Assembly (NCBI RefSeq): GCF_001748385.1
Contig: NZ_BCLI01000010.1
Span: 1 to 64,000 of the forward strand
Reading direction: 5' to 3'
DNA length: 64,000 nt
DNA from: Vulcanisaeta thermophila
GTDB lineage: Archaea; Thermoproteota; Thermoprotei; Thermoproteales; Thermocladiaceae
Shown here: positions 25,743 to 34,827 of the stretch, one piece after another
Numbering within the stretch: position 1 is the first letter of the stretch
Layout of the letters: each line of letters opens with the position of its first letter
Notes under the pieces: generated by a model
Seen by the model: the letters and a program-made list of their open reading frames with translations, nothing else
The model's database searches: none
What the model was told of the DNA's origin: nothing
Made by a program: the position numbers and the translations under genes

Positions 25743-27160
25743 CACCCATACCTAAGCCTTGGGTTCACAACAGGTTCCAGCGCTATTGCAGTTAGTATGA
25801 ATACCACGGCCACAAAGGCTATAAGGAGCCCTGGTGGTATGACCCACCACCAATAGCCTGAGGTTAACGCTCCAAACAGATCCGCGTAATACAATATGTT
25901 GCCCCATGTTGGTAATTGAGACCCGGCAAGGCCTAGGAAGTTTATTGCTGATAACGTGAGTATGGCACCGGGAACATTAGTAACAAGTAGGTAGAGTGCG
26001 AAGGGTATTATCTGAGGTAGTACGTGATTCCTAAGTATCCACCATCTATCTGCACCGGCGATTATTGCTGATTCAAGATATTGGGCATTCTTTATTTGAA
26101 GAACCATGGCTCTAATAACCCTAGCCGAGGCGCCCCATGATATTAATGCTAAGAAGACCACGGCATCCCATATACTCCAGCCAAATAAAACTGACAGCAC
26201 TATGAGTAGTGGGAATGCAGGCAGTAGTATTACGAAGTCCATGACCCTAGTCAGTAATTCATCGGTTAAACCACCGATAAAGGACCCTGTTATTCCTATT
26301 AAAATAGCTATGCTCACCACAATCGCAGCAGACATTAAACCAACGGCTAGGTCTATTGGGAAACCGGCTATTAACCCAAGCCATAGGTCACGTCCTTCGA
26401 AATCGGTGCCCATGATACCGTAGACATTCCCCTGAAGTACAAAGTAAAGGTTATTCTTACTAACGGCATTAGAACTATTGGCCCCAAATACGTAGATGAA
26501 TAGGTCAAAGTGGTAAGTACCTTTAAGTGGGGTTAGACTATTATTGATAACCGTGTAGAATATATACGGCGTTGCTGAGGAGCCTATGGGTATTACATTT
26601 GATAAACCAAAATTATCTAGGTAGAACTGAGAGACTTGGCCAAATGCCTGTGGTGTACTTCCTAGAGCCATTACCTGCCTATTAAGGGGTAGTGGGCCAA
26701 TGGTTATTACCTTACCATCAGGCCTGGTTATCCTTACTGTAACGACAGGGGGCTGCTCTGTGTATACCAATGGCGAATTCAGTATAATGAAAAATTCTTG
26801 CCAAGGCACCCTGTAATCATAATTAACACTAAATGATGCGGTTATGTACTCGGTACCCTCATTAAATGATGAACCAAATATGTAATTCCTTATGTATAGC
26901 TGTGGTGCGTATATATTACCAGTAAATACGTTAACCCACGCTGGTGGTGCATTCTTTGGGTTCAATCTCCAATAGTTCACATTTGTCCATAGGCTTCCGA
27001 AGTTTGGTGGTAATGCGATTAAGGCGTATATGGACATTACTATCATTATTATGAAGAAGGCAGCAGCAACCTTACCCACACTGGACGAGAAGAATTGACT
27101 CACTATTTCGCGTGGTGTCATCCCGAGTATTCTAAATTCTTCGCGTCGTGCCATGTCCAT
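25742..27160 (-). CDS. ABC transporter permease, DppC type, with large external insert (operon 2)
   Basis: A roughly 472-residue permease, some 170 residues longer than its operon 1 counterpart. After helix 1 (about 31-50) comes an extracytoplasmic domain to about residue 250. It is rich in aromatic and beta-forming residues and includes an RPDGKV turn and several sequons. Then follow GTDFEGRDLWLGL and a normal five-helix core with EAA loop ESAIIAGADRWWILRNHVLP. The insert may contact the C-terminally anchored binding protein. The ATG at 27160 overlaps the DppB stop (TGATG). Confidence 0.9.
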   Translation of the reverse strand: MDMARREEFRILGMTPREIVSQFFSSSVGKVAAAFFIIMIVMSIYALIALPPNFGSLWTNVNYWRLNPKNAPPAWVNVFTGNIYAPQLYIRNYIFGSSFNEGTEYITASFSVNYDYRVPWQEFFIILNSPLVYTEQPPVVTVRITRPDGKVITIGPLPLNRQVMALGSTPQAFGQVSQFYLDNFGLSNVIPIGSSATPYIFYTVINNSLTPLKGTYHFDLFIYVFGANSSNAVSKNNLYFVLQGNVYGIMGTDFEGRDLWLGLIAGFPIDLAVGLMSAAIVVSIAILIGITGSFIGGLTDELLTRVMDFVILLPAFPLLIVLSVLFGWSIWDAVVFLALISWGASARVIRAMVLQIKNAQYLESAIIAGADRWWILRNHVLPQIIPFALYLLVTNVPGAILTLSAINFLGLAGSQLPTWGNILYYADLFGALTSGYWWWVIPPGLLIAFVAVVFILTAIALEPVVNPRLRYG

Positions 27161-28266
27161 CACCTCTCCCTAAGTCTTGGGTCAAGCATTATATAAACTA
27201 TTTCCATTATGAACACTATTATGATGTATAGTAATGTCGATGCGTAGGTCAAGGCAACAACAACGGGTAAATCAGGCGTGGGTGATTGGACAACGGCTAT
27301 ATTATAAACATAACCAAGCCCCCACCATTGAAACACTATCTCCGTTATTAAGAAACCTCCAAATATCACGAATGGTATTGTTATGAACACATTCGTCAAA
27401 ACAGCAGGCGCAGCTGGCCTGAGTATGTACCTATTAACAACCTGGTTTTCAGGTAAGCCCTTAATCTTAGCAAAGGTTACGAAGTCCTCTTGGGAAATAT
27501 TAAGTACTATTGATCGAGCAAAGTACGCCCAACCACCCACGTTTATTATTAACACGGTTATTAATGGAAGGGCTAGGTGCCACAGCAGGTCTAGGACCGC
27601 GTGAGGGTTAAGGAACACCTTCACCGGGTCTATGAGCCAGACCGCGTAGTACTTAGGGCTTAGTATTCCTCCCGTGGGAAACACGATTGGTGAGTGTATT
27701 GAGGAGAGGTAAAATGCAAATACCAACAACATGACTATGCCAAGCCACCACTGCGGTATACCGTTTGAAATCGCCGCATAATACATGATGCCTCGGTCTA
27801 ACTTTGAGCCATACTTAAGCGCTGATCTTAATCCCACCTCAATACCTATTAATGCACTCAGCAGTATTCCAAAGGTGTCAAGTAGGATTGTACCGGGGAA
27901 TGCAGACATTATTATATCAACAACCCTGCCGGTAGCCACGCCGTATTCCTGCGGGAAGTATGAGTAGCCCCAATTAAACGTTAACATACTGTACATTATG
28001 TAAAACGCCCTTATGTAAGGCGGTTTATCCAAGCCGTAGGCCTTTGATAACTGATTAACAATGGTATTATAAATAGCCTGCACCTGCGTAGCATTTGCAT
28101 GACCACTCCTCAGTATGTTAACCGCTATGGCCCTTGCCTCCTGCTGTATCTCCTGTTCAAGTATCTTAGATGCTGGTCCTGATAATACAAAGGATATAAC
28201 GAATAATACTATCAGGAGTAATATCACTAGGTTTATTGCCCTCATGATTAATGTCCTAGCAAGCAT
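27160..28266 (-). CDS. ABC transporter permease, DppB type (operon 2)
   Basis: A roughly 368-residue permease with six predicted helices, EAA loop DFVTFAKIKGLPENQVVNRYIL and the C-terminal LDPRLRER. The ATG at 28266 lies about 27 nt from a good TATA-like element, while an upstream in-frame TTG at 28284 does not, so I prefer 28266. The extracytoplasmic loop after helix 1 is longer than in operon 1 and contains ARAIAVNILRSGHANATQ. Confidence 0.9.
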   Translation of the reverse strand: MLARTLIMRAINLVILLLIVLFVISFVLSGPASKILEQEIQQEARAIAVNILRSGHANATQVQAIYNTIVNQLSKAYGLDKPPYIRAFYIMYSMLTFNWGYSYFPQEYGVATGRVVDIIMSAFPGTILLDTFGILLSALIGIEVGLRSALKYGSKLDRGIMYYAAISNGIPQWWLGIVMLLVFAFYLSSIHSPIVFPTGGILSPKYYAVWLIDPVKVFLNPHAVLDLLWHLALPLITVLIINVGGWAYFARSIVLNISQEDFVTFAKIKGLPENQVVNRYILRPAAPAVLTNVFITIPFVIFGGFLITEIVFQWWGLGYVYNIAVVQSPTPDLPVVVALTYASTLLYIIIVFIMEIVYIMLDPRLRER

Positions 28267-28288
28267 CGTTGTTGAATAGGTCAATGAT

Positions 28289-28299
28289 TTTTAAAGCTT
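28289..28299 (-). promoter_or_regulatory. Internal TATA box before DppB (operon 2)
   Basis: CTTTAAAAATC on the minus strand is centred about 27 nt before ATG 28266, in the 88-bp gap after the binding-protein gene. Operon 1 has an equivalent box in the same place. Confidence 0.5.
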
Positions 28300-28372
28300 A
28301 CCGACCATATTAATTAATAAATATTATATATAGATAGCAATTTTAATTTTTAGTACTATAATGAATCATGGA

Positions 28373-31018
28373 CTACCTCCTTCTCCTTACCATCAACCAG
28401 GCAACAATTGCTACTATTATTATTATCACAATCACCACTATGGCTATTATTACCGTGGTCGAGACTGGGGTTGGCGCGGTTGGTTTCGTGGGCGCAGTTA
28501 CATTAATTGGTGGTGGTGATACCACGAGTGATGTGGTGTATTGATACGGTACCGTAACCAGGTTAGTGAATGCATAGATCATTAACTGGTAGGTACCCGG
28601 TGTCAGCTTAGACGTCACCGTCTTATTAAGTACTATTGTTAATGTACCTGGTGTTGTGGAGTTAACGAAGGTGGTGTAAACAACCTTACCCTGCGGATTA
28701 ATTAAGTACACATAGGCCTGTGGGTAACCCACACCGCTCATGGAGACCGTCAATGTGGCGGTTGTGTTAGCATATATACTCGTGGGTGTTACCGATAGAA
28801 CAACCGGTGTTACACTACTCGGTACCGTTGTGATGCCCTGGCTTGCATATAACTTATTGAACCAATATGCATAGCTGAATGGATACCCAGACCAGAGAAC
28901 TAACTGGGCTGATTGTGGTGCAGTCGTTATTAATTGCTTCAGTATGTACGGTCCATTACTTATGTACATATTACCATAGGTATTGAAGAAGCTTAGTGCA
29001 TTATTATACTCCTGAACAGCTAGTGTGGTGTTTATGAAGTCGTAACCATCAACCACGGCCCATGCGCCATTATCCCATATGTAGCCCGATGATGCCCAGG
29101 ACTTGATGACATTGGCTACCTCAGCCGCTAAGTCATGGGATGCCAGGTCCAGCTGTGGTACGTGCATGGCCGTTGCCTCACTCGATGTAAACGCAGCCTT
29201 ACCCTCCTTAAATAGCTCAAGTGATGCGGCATACACATACCATGGATTGTCAATGCCCGTGTACGCCATTGGTGCGAAGTAAGCAGCCACTATGTTGGGG
29301 TCTGGGAACCAGTAATTACTGTAGATAACAACCGTCCCATTGGGGAAGAACTGCATACCAATTATCTGCTGCACCGTAGGCTGCACGATACCCTGCAAAT
29401 CAGCTAGGTTTGATGCGTATGGTCCAAGGTCAGGGCCTAGCTGGGCCAGGTCAAATAATAAGTAGTAGTAGAATACCACGTCGGCCATTGTTATTGGGCT
29501 ACCATCCTGCCACTTGGTGCCTAACCATGTACCGTTGAAGTACAGGTAAACAACGGCCCTCGCCATCTTCCCCGGACCAACTGGAACCCACTTACCAAGG
29601 GTTGCATTCCAAACCACGGCGTTAGGCGGCACTGGGAATTGAGGAGCACTATTCTGCAGGTTAATCACAACCTTCCAAGACCCCCTATACGGCATTGGCT
29701 CACCGCTGAATGGGCTGTAATACCCAAAGGGATCGGTTAGCCATCCCTGGACTAAGTCAATTGTGTAGGCATCAGGTGGTGAGAACCAGCCTATTGGCAC
29801 CCATGCACGCTGGGATACGTGAAGCATACCCACATTAAGCACGTTGGGGTGTGATTGAACGTACGAGAACTTAACACCCCATGGTGTCTCGAGGCCCAGG
29901 ACTGAGGATAGGTAATTACTGTAACCCTTTATTATTGGGTATGGAGCAGCCCTTGCGACTATCCACACCCTCACGGCCTGCTGGAAGCAGTCCTCAAGGG
30001 CTATTGTGGAGTACTCCTTGAATTGATCCAGTGAGGTGAAGTTTCCTGATGCTACCCACAGTGTTAGCTTATCAATTGTGTCGTTGGTGTACTGCCAAAA
30101 GCCTGGTTCACCCCAGCCAGGCATATCGCCCGTCCAGGACGCACAGAAGGATGCACCGGCGCCCGTATCCCAGGGCGTTGGTGTTATTGACCAAGCCTCT
30201 GTGTATATTTGCCACTGCATATCGGCTGGGTTACTTCCATAAACAATAGCATATGCCTGCCTTAAGTCTCCATATATCGGTTTCACGGTGAAGCCTAGGT
30301 TTTGAAGCTCAGCACTGAATATTTGCCCCATTTGATACCTGTAAACATCGTCCTGCCTTATGAAGAATATTATGGTCACTGGCTGCGGTGTTGTACTGTT
30401 GGGTGGTATGTAGTACCACTTATGGTTTATGTAGAGTATCCTACCATGCCAGACAGGGTCTGTCTTATTTAACTGCACGAAGAAGTTGTAGAGGGATTGA
30501 TTGGCAAATGTAGGGTCATAGTGAATGTTGAACCCAGCCACGTAATTCTGTATGAGCAATTGACTATAGAGGGCAAACAAGCCCGGCCATGCCTGCATGG
30601 GCATGGCATTGCCAAGGAAGACCTCCGTGACAATCCTCTCCCTATCCACGAGGTAGTTCATGAGGAACCTAACCTGCCAATAAGCAAACGGGTTGAAGGT
30701 GGTATTACTTGGGTATGGATTAAATAGTAAGTCGTACCCTGAAATTAAACCGGGGCTCACAAATGTTATGTTCGGGTTTTGCTGAAGCTGTGTGAGTATG
30801 TTAGGCGGTATTGCCCACGGGTTCAGGAAAACATCTATTTTACCCGTGGAGAAGTACTGCGGTATTTGATCCCTAGGTACCTCGTATACATTGATTACCT
30901 GGGGCATTGGTGGGGCTTGCTGTGCTATAGCGAGCATCGTTATAGTGGAGATCAAGAGTATAGTTACAACCGTAAGGAGTAGTAGTTGCCTGCTTATGGT
31001 CTTTACCTTCCGAGTCAT
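28373..31018 (-). CDS. Extracellular solute-binding protein family 5, C-terminally anchored (operon 2)
   Basis: An 881-residue binding protein. It has a signal peptide (hydrophobic 10-31, then AIAQQ), a long SBP_bac_5-type domain, a beta-rich C-terminal domain of about 80 residues (near 745-830), a Pro/Thr/Val linker, a membrane helix (near 853-876) and a WLMVRRRR tail. This is the typical layout of archaeal di/oligopeptide-class binding proteins that stay attached by the C-terminus. The family is clear; the ligand is not. A TATTTAAATTT tract lies about 25-35 nt upstream. Confidence 0.9.
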   Translation of the reverse strand: MTRKVKTISRQLLLLTVVTILLISTITMLAIAQQAPPMPQVINVYEVPRDQIPQYFSTGKIDVFLNPWAIPPNILTQLQQNPNITFVSPGLISGYDLLFNPYPSNTTFNPFAYWQVRFLMNYLVDRERIVTEVFLGNAMPMQAWPGLFALYSQLLIQNYVAGFNIHYDPTFANQSLYNFFVQLNKTDPVWHGRILYINHKWYYIPPNSTTPQPVTIIFFIRQDDVYRYQMGQIFSAELQNLGFTVKPIYGDLRQAYAIVYGSNPADMQWQIYTEAWSITPTPWDTGAGASFCASWTGDMPGWGEPGFWQYTNDTIDKLTLWVASGNFTSLDQFKEYSTIALEDCFQQAVRVWIVARAAPYPIIKGYSNYLSSVLGLETPWGVKFSYVQSHPNVLNVGMLHVSQRAWVPIGWFSPPDAYTIDLVQGWLTDPFGYYSPFSGEPMPYRGSWKVVINLQNSAPQFPVPPNAVVWNATLGKWVPVGPGKMARAVVYLYFNGTWLGTKWQDGSPITMADVVFYYYLLFDLAQLGPDLGPYASNLADLQGIVQPTVQQIIGMQFFPNGTVVIYSNYWFPDPNIVAAYFAPMAYTGIDNPWYVYAASLELFKEGKAAFTSSEATAMHVPQLDLASHDLAAEVANVIKSWASSGYIWDNGAWAVVDGYDFINTTLAVQEYNNALSFFNTYGNMYISNGPYILKQLITTAPQSAQLVLWSGYPFSYAYWFNKLYASQGITTVPSSVTPVVLSVTPTSIYANTTATLTVSMSGVGYPQAYVYLINPQGKVVYTTFVNSTTPGTLTIVLNKTVTSKLTPGTYQLMIYAFTNLVTVPYQYTTSLVVSPPPINVTAPTKPTAPTPVSTTVIIAIVVIVIIIIVAIVAWLMVRRRR

Positions 31019-31058
31019 ACTGGATTATTGATCTAGCATTGAGTATTTAAATTTTTCC

Positions 31059-31550
31059 TTATATATTAAGTATCGATTTCATGAATCCGATAATAAGCAA
31101 TACAATAGTTAATATAAACAATGCTATAAGTACTATAGTGAGAATATTATTTATAAATGGTCTATAAATACCAAGCACCATCACCCTACCTGGGCCGTTC
31201 GTGGATATGCTCATTGATATTAATGATGTGAAGTTAGCAGTTTTGATCTCCCCAGGGCTTAATGAGTAATTGAGGCGCTGTGTTAATGTTAAGTTGGTTT
31301 CTGGTATGTGTATGTTAAGTGTTAGGTTGGCTTTAAGATAATTATCATCAGCATTTAATATTACGATTACCACCTCATTCGGGGTCATGGTAAATGTCCT
31401 ATTTATTGGTGATGTGCCATTGTAATAATAGTAAACAGAGTATGGGTGAAGCAGTAGGTAGATGGCTAGTAATATCGTGATTGAACCAACTACGTAGGCC
31501 ACTATAATAACCCTATTCCTTAGGAGATCCTTAACGGTTAAGTAACCCAC
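31059..31550 (-). CDS. Two-helix membrane protein heading operon 2
   Basis: I do not recognise the family. The 163 residues comprise a membrane helix (about 14-34), an external domain of about 95 residues with several sequons and beta-strand character, and a second helix (about 134-158). It is the first gene of the operon 2 strand, 40 bp before the binding protein, and operon 1 lacks a counterpart. It may be an accessory subunit of the transporter. Confidence 0.65.
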   Translation of the reverse strand: MGYLTVKDLLRNRVIIVAYVVGSITILLAIYLLLHPYSVYYYYNGTSPINRTFTMTPNEVVIVILNADDNYLKANLTLNIHIPETNLTLTQRLNYSLSPGEIKTANFTSLISMSISTNGPGRVMVLGIYRPFINNILTIVLIALFILTIVLLIIGFMKSILNI

Positions 31551-31665
31551 TCACTATCTAAGTATTCGGATATATTAAAATTTTAATTCACCAGGCACAT
31601 TAATCTCAGTAATTTACTGCTCCCTAATCAAGGCAATTATAAGTCAGGGTATGAATAAGGGGAAT

Positions 31666-31675
31666 ACTTAAATTT
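31666..31675 (+). promoter_or_regulatory. TATA box for acryloyl-CoA-reductase-like gene
   Basis: ACTTAAATTT is centred about 30 nt before ATG 31701. Confidence 0.45.
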
Positions 31676-31700
31676 ATCATAGGGTTAGTGAATTGTGGTA

Positions 31701-32702
31701 ATGAAAGCCGTGGTTGTGACAAAACCGGGTGTTTATGAGATCAGGGAGGTGGATAAGCCCGTTATTAATGAGGGTTATGTTTTGATTAAGGTAAAATATG
31801 CCGCGCTTTGTTATAGGGATTTGCTACAGTTGAGGGGTTACTACCCAAGGATGAGGTACCCAGTGATACTGGGTCATGAAGCCGTGGGTATCGTTGTGGA
31901 TTCCAGGGACCCGAGGTTCAAACCCGGTGATAGGGTTGTGCCGCTGCTCATTGAGCCCGATGGGACGTGCCAATTCTGCAGTAGGGGTTTGGAGGCCTAT
32001 TGCACTAATGGTGTTAGTTATGGGGAGGAGGTTGATGGCTTCTTCGCAGAATACGCCAGGGTTTCAGGCAATGCCCTCGTTAAGGTACCCAATGACGTGC
32101 CTGATGAGGTTGCCGTGCTCACGCCGTGTGTGTTGGCGATGGTTTACAAGGGCCTTAAGAGAGCTGGGTTGGAACCTGGGGAAACCGTAGTAATCACGGG
32201 TGCTAGTGGTGGCGTGGGTATTCACGCAATCCAAGTGGCCAAGGCCTTGGGGGCCCGTGTAATTGGGGTTACCAGGAGTGAGGTTAAGGCTGGGGTTGTT
32301 CGTAAGTTTGCGGATCATGTTATTGTGGGTGCTAGGTTTAGTGATGAGGTTAAGAGGTTGACGGGTGCGGGCGCTGACTTGGTTATTGAGGCTGTTGGTA
32401 CCCCAACCCTTAATGAGTCCCTTAAAAGTCTTAGGATTGGTGGTAGGGTTGTCCTTATAGGTAATGTTAATCCTGATGAGGCCTTTAGCCTGAGGCTTGG
32501 TTATGCCATTCTTAAGGATATTGAGATTATCGGTAATGTTAGGTCCAATAGGTCCGACATTACCGAGTTATTTAGGTTGGCGGGGCTTGGTTTGGTGAAG
32601 CCCGTGGTGGCCGGTGTTTACTCCATTGATGAGTTTGGCGAGGCCCTTAGTCAGTTAAGTGATAATTCTTCCAGGGTTGGTAAGGTGCTTATAAAAATAT
32701 GA
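31701..32702 (+). CDS. Medium-chain dehydrogenase, acryloyl-CoA reductase-like
   Basis: A 333-residue zinc-type medium-chain dehydrogenase/reductase. By recall it matches the Metallosphaera/Sulfolobus acryloyl-CoA reductase closely: AALCYRDLLQLRGYYPRM near 33-50, ILGHE near 56-60, PDGTC.FC near 91-98, EEVDGFFAEYA, the nucleotide motif TGASGGVGIHAIQVAKALGA and the C-terminal VGKVLIKI. That enzyme reduces acryloyl-CoA to propionyl-CoA with NADPH in the 3-hydroxypropionate/4-hydroxybutyrate cycle, which Thermoproteales are not known to use. A broader enoyl-CoA or alcohol dehydrogenase role is therefore equally likely here. A GTG at 31695 is an alternative start. Confidence 0.8.
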   Translation: MKAVVVTKPGVYEIREVDKPVINEGYVLIKVKYAALCYRDLLQLRGYYPRMRYPVILGHEAVGIVVDSRDPRFKPGDRVVPLLIEPDGTCQFCSRGLEAYCTNGVSYGEEVDGFFAEYARVSGNALVKVPNDVPDEVAVLTPCVLAMVYKGLKRAGLEPGETVVITGASGGVGIHAIQVAKALGARVIGVTRSEVKAGVVRKFADHVIVGARFSDEVKRLTGAGADLVIEAVGTPTLNESLKSLRIGGRVVLIGNVNPDEAFSLRLGYAILKDIEIIGNVRSNRSDITELFRLAGLGLVKPVVAGVYSIDEFGEALSQLSDNSSRVGKVLIKI

Positions 32703-32835
32703 TTTTAATGATGCATTATTATTTATAATAATGGATTTCTAATTCCTTATTTTGAGCAATGATATTCACGATTTACTTAACTAGTGGTGGGAGTTAGTTT
32801 AATAAAAGGGTGCCTTGTTCTTCTCTGCTTGACAT

Positions 32836-34767
32836 ATGACAGTGGACATAATGTGGGTTATTGGGGGCCCGCAGGGAGGTGGTATTGACACTGGTGCCAA
32901 TGTGTTCATGAGGGCTGTGGCCAGGGCTGGTTATTACGTTATAGGTGATAGGGAGTACTTCTCGAACATTAAGGGTAGGCATAGTTACTTCATGGTTAGG
33001 GTTAGTGATGAGCCCAGGAGTGGCTTGTTGGGCCCCATTGACTTCCTCGTGGCCCTCGATGCGGAGACCGTTTTCACCCACTTTAACTATGTTAAGAGGG
33101 GTGGTTACGTAATCCTGGATGCATCAACACTCAACACCAAGCTGGATCAGCTCCAGTACATGGAGGATGAGTTGAAGGAGAGGTTGAGGGAGTTCTTTAA
33201 GTCCATTAATGCGGAGCCCACGGTTAGGTCAATCGTTGATTACCTAAGGGGTAATGGGGTTAATGTGGTCATGATCCACTATGCGGATTTACTCCAGGAT
33301 ATTAAGAGGAGGCTTCAGGACGTGGATCTACCCTCACTCGTGAGTAGGTACTCCAACGTCATAATGGCTTCGTACTCCATGGCCATGATGAACCTACCCA
33401 TTGATTACGTCTTCAAGGCCCTCGAGGATGTGTTCACGGGTAGGAGGGGGAGGCTCCTTGAGTATAACAAGGCCGTTGTTGAGGTTGTGTATAACTACGC
33501 TAAACCCATGAAGACCAACATATCATTAACACCCATTAAGAGGGGCGTGAGGGCCATACTAGTCAATGGTAATGAGGCCGTGGCCATAGGCAAGATACTG
33601 GGCGGCCTAAGATTCCAAACATACTACCCAATAACGCCGGCGGCTGATGAGTCCTTCTTCATAGAGTCCCACGACATAGTGAGCCTGAACCCAGTAACTG
33701 AGGAGGCCAAGGCGCTGGAGAAGGTGGGTGTTGTTGTGGTTCAGACCGAGGATGAACTCTCAGCCATAAACATGGCCATTGGGGCCGGGCTCGCTGGCGC
33801 CAGGGCGGCCACGTCAACGTCTGGGCCTGGGCTAAGCCTAATGGTTGAGGGCACGGGCTTTGCGGGGATGAATGAGGTGCCCGTGGTAATTACGCATTAC
33901 CAGCGTGGGGGGCCAAGCACGGGATTACCCACTAGGAATAGCCAGTCTGACCTTAGGTTTGTGATGCACATGGGGCATGGTGAATTCCCAAGGATTGTGA
34001 TTGCCTCTGGTGATCATAAGGAGGCCATTCTGGATGCCTTCAAGGCCCTTAACTGGGCCGAGAGGTACCAGCTACCCGTAATACACCTAGTGGATAAGAC
34101 ACTGGCCAATTCCTACAGCACGGTTATTTGGGACATAGACACCACCAAGCTTAGGATAGACAGGGGCTGGATAGTGACTAAGGACGAACCGGATTACAAG
34201 AGGTTCAAGGTAACGGAGAATGGGGTGAGCCCAAGGTCAATACCGGGCCTTGGCCCTGTGTTCTGGGTTACGGGTGATGAGCACGATGAGTACGGGCACA
34301 TAACGGAGGACCCTGAATTCAGGACTGCGATTTATGATAAGAGGATGAGGAAGCTGGAGCTTGCGGACAGGGAGATACCCCTTGAGGATAAGGTTAGGCT
34401 TTATGGTCCTGAGAATGCGGACATAACAATCGTGGGCTGGGGCTCGAGTAAGGGCCCAATACTGGACGCCATGGACATGCTGAGTAAGGAGGGCTATAGG
34501 GTTAACTTCCTACAGTTGAGGATGTTCATACCATTCCCCAGTGACTACGTTAGGAAGGTGCTTGGTAAGGGCCAGTTATTGATAGATGTGGAGTCTAATT
34601 ACGAGGCCCAGGCAGCTGGGGTTATTAGGGAGAAGACTGGGATAGAGATTAAGCACAAGGTCCTTAAGTGGACTGGTAGGCCCATACTCGTTGATGAGGT
34701 TTACGAGGCGGTTAAGAGGATTGTTAAGGAGGGTGTTGAGAGGATAGTGCTTAAGGAGGGCCCATGA
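32836..34767 (+). CDS. 2-oxoacid:ferredoxin oxidoreductase, fused gamma-alpha subunit
   Basis: A 643-residue alpha chain of the crenarchaeal two-subunit 2-oxoacid:ferredoxin oxidoreductase, which decarboxylates 2-oxoacids to acyl-CoA and reduces ferredoxin. The gamma domain comprises about residues 1-200, starting with GGPQGGGIDTG (10-20). The alpha domain contains the conserved YPITP (264-268), SGPGLSLM, QRGGPSTGLPT and a C-terminal swivel domain. The YPITP motif is the usual signature of this enzyme. The TPP-binding beta subunit, normally the next gene, is missing: a glucose dehydrogenase follows after 60 bp. The box AATAAAAGG lies about 31 nt before the ATG. Confidence 0.9.
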   Translation: MTVDIMWVIGGPQGGGIDTGANVFMRAVARAGYYVIGDREYFSNIKGRHSYFMVRVSDEPRSGLLGPIDFLVALDAETVFTHFNYVKRGGYVILDASTLNTKLDQLQYMEDELKERLREFFKSINAEPTVRSIVDYLRGNGVNVVMIHYADLLQDIKRRLQDVDLPSLVSRYSNVIMASYSMAMMNLPIDYVFKALEDVFTGRRGRLLEYNKAVVEVVYNYAKPMKTNISLTPIKRGVRAILVNGNEAVAIGKILGGLRFQTYYPITPAADESFFIESHDIVSLNPVTEEAKALEKVGVVVVQTEDELSAINMAIGAGLAGARAATSTSGPGLSLMVEGTGFAGMNEVPVVITHYQRGGPSTGLPTRNSQSDLRFVMHMGHGEFPRIVIASGDHKEAILDAFKALNWAERYQLPVIHLVDKTLANSYSTVIWDIDTTKLRIDRGWIVTKDEPDYKRFKVTENGVSPRSIPGLGPVFWVTGDEHDEYGHITEDPEFRTAIYDKRMRKLELADREIPLEDKVRLYGPENADITIVGWGSSKGPILDAMDMLSKEGYRVNFLQLRMFIPFPSDYVRKVLGKGQLLIDVESNYEAQAAGVIREKTGIEIKHKVLKWTGRPILVDEVYEAVKRIVKEGVERIVLKEGP

Positions 34768-34827
34768 GGGCTTGGGGAATTTAAGGATGATTAAAAGCAT
34801 AAAAGTAAACCATGACTAAGTCCTCCC

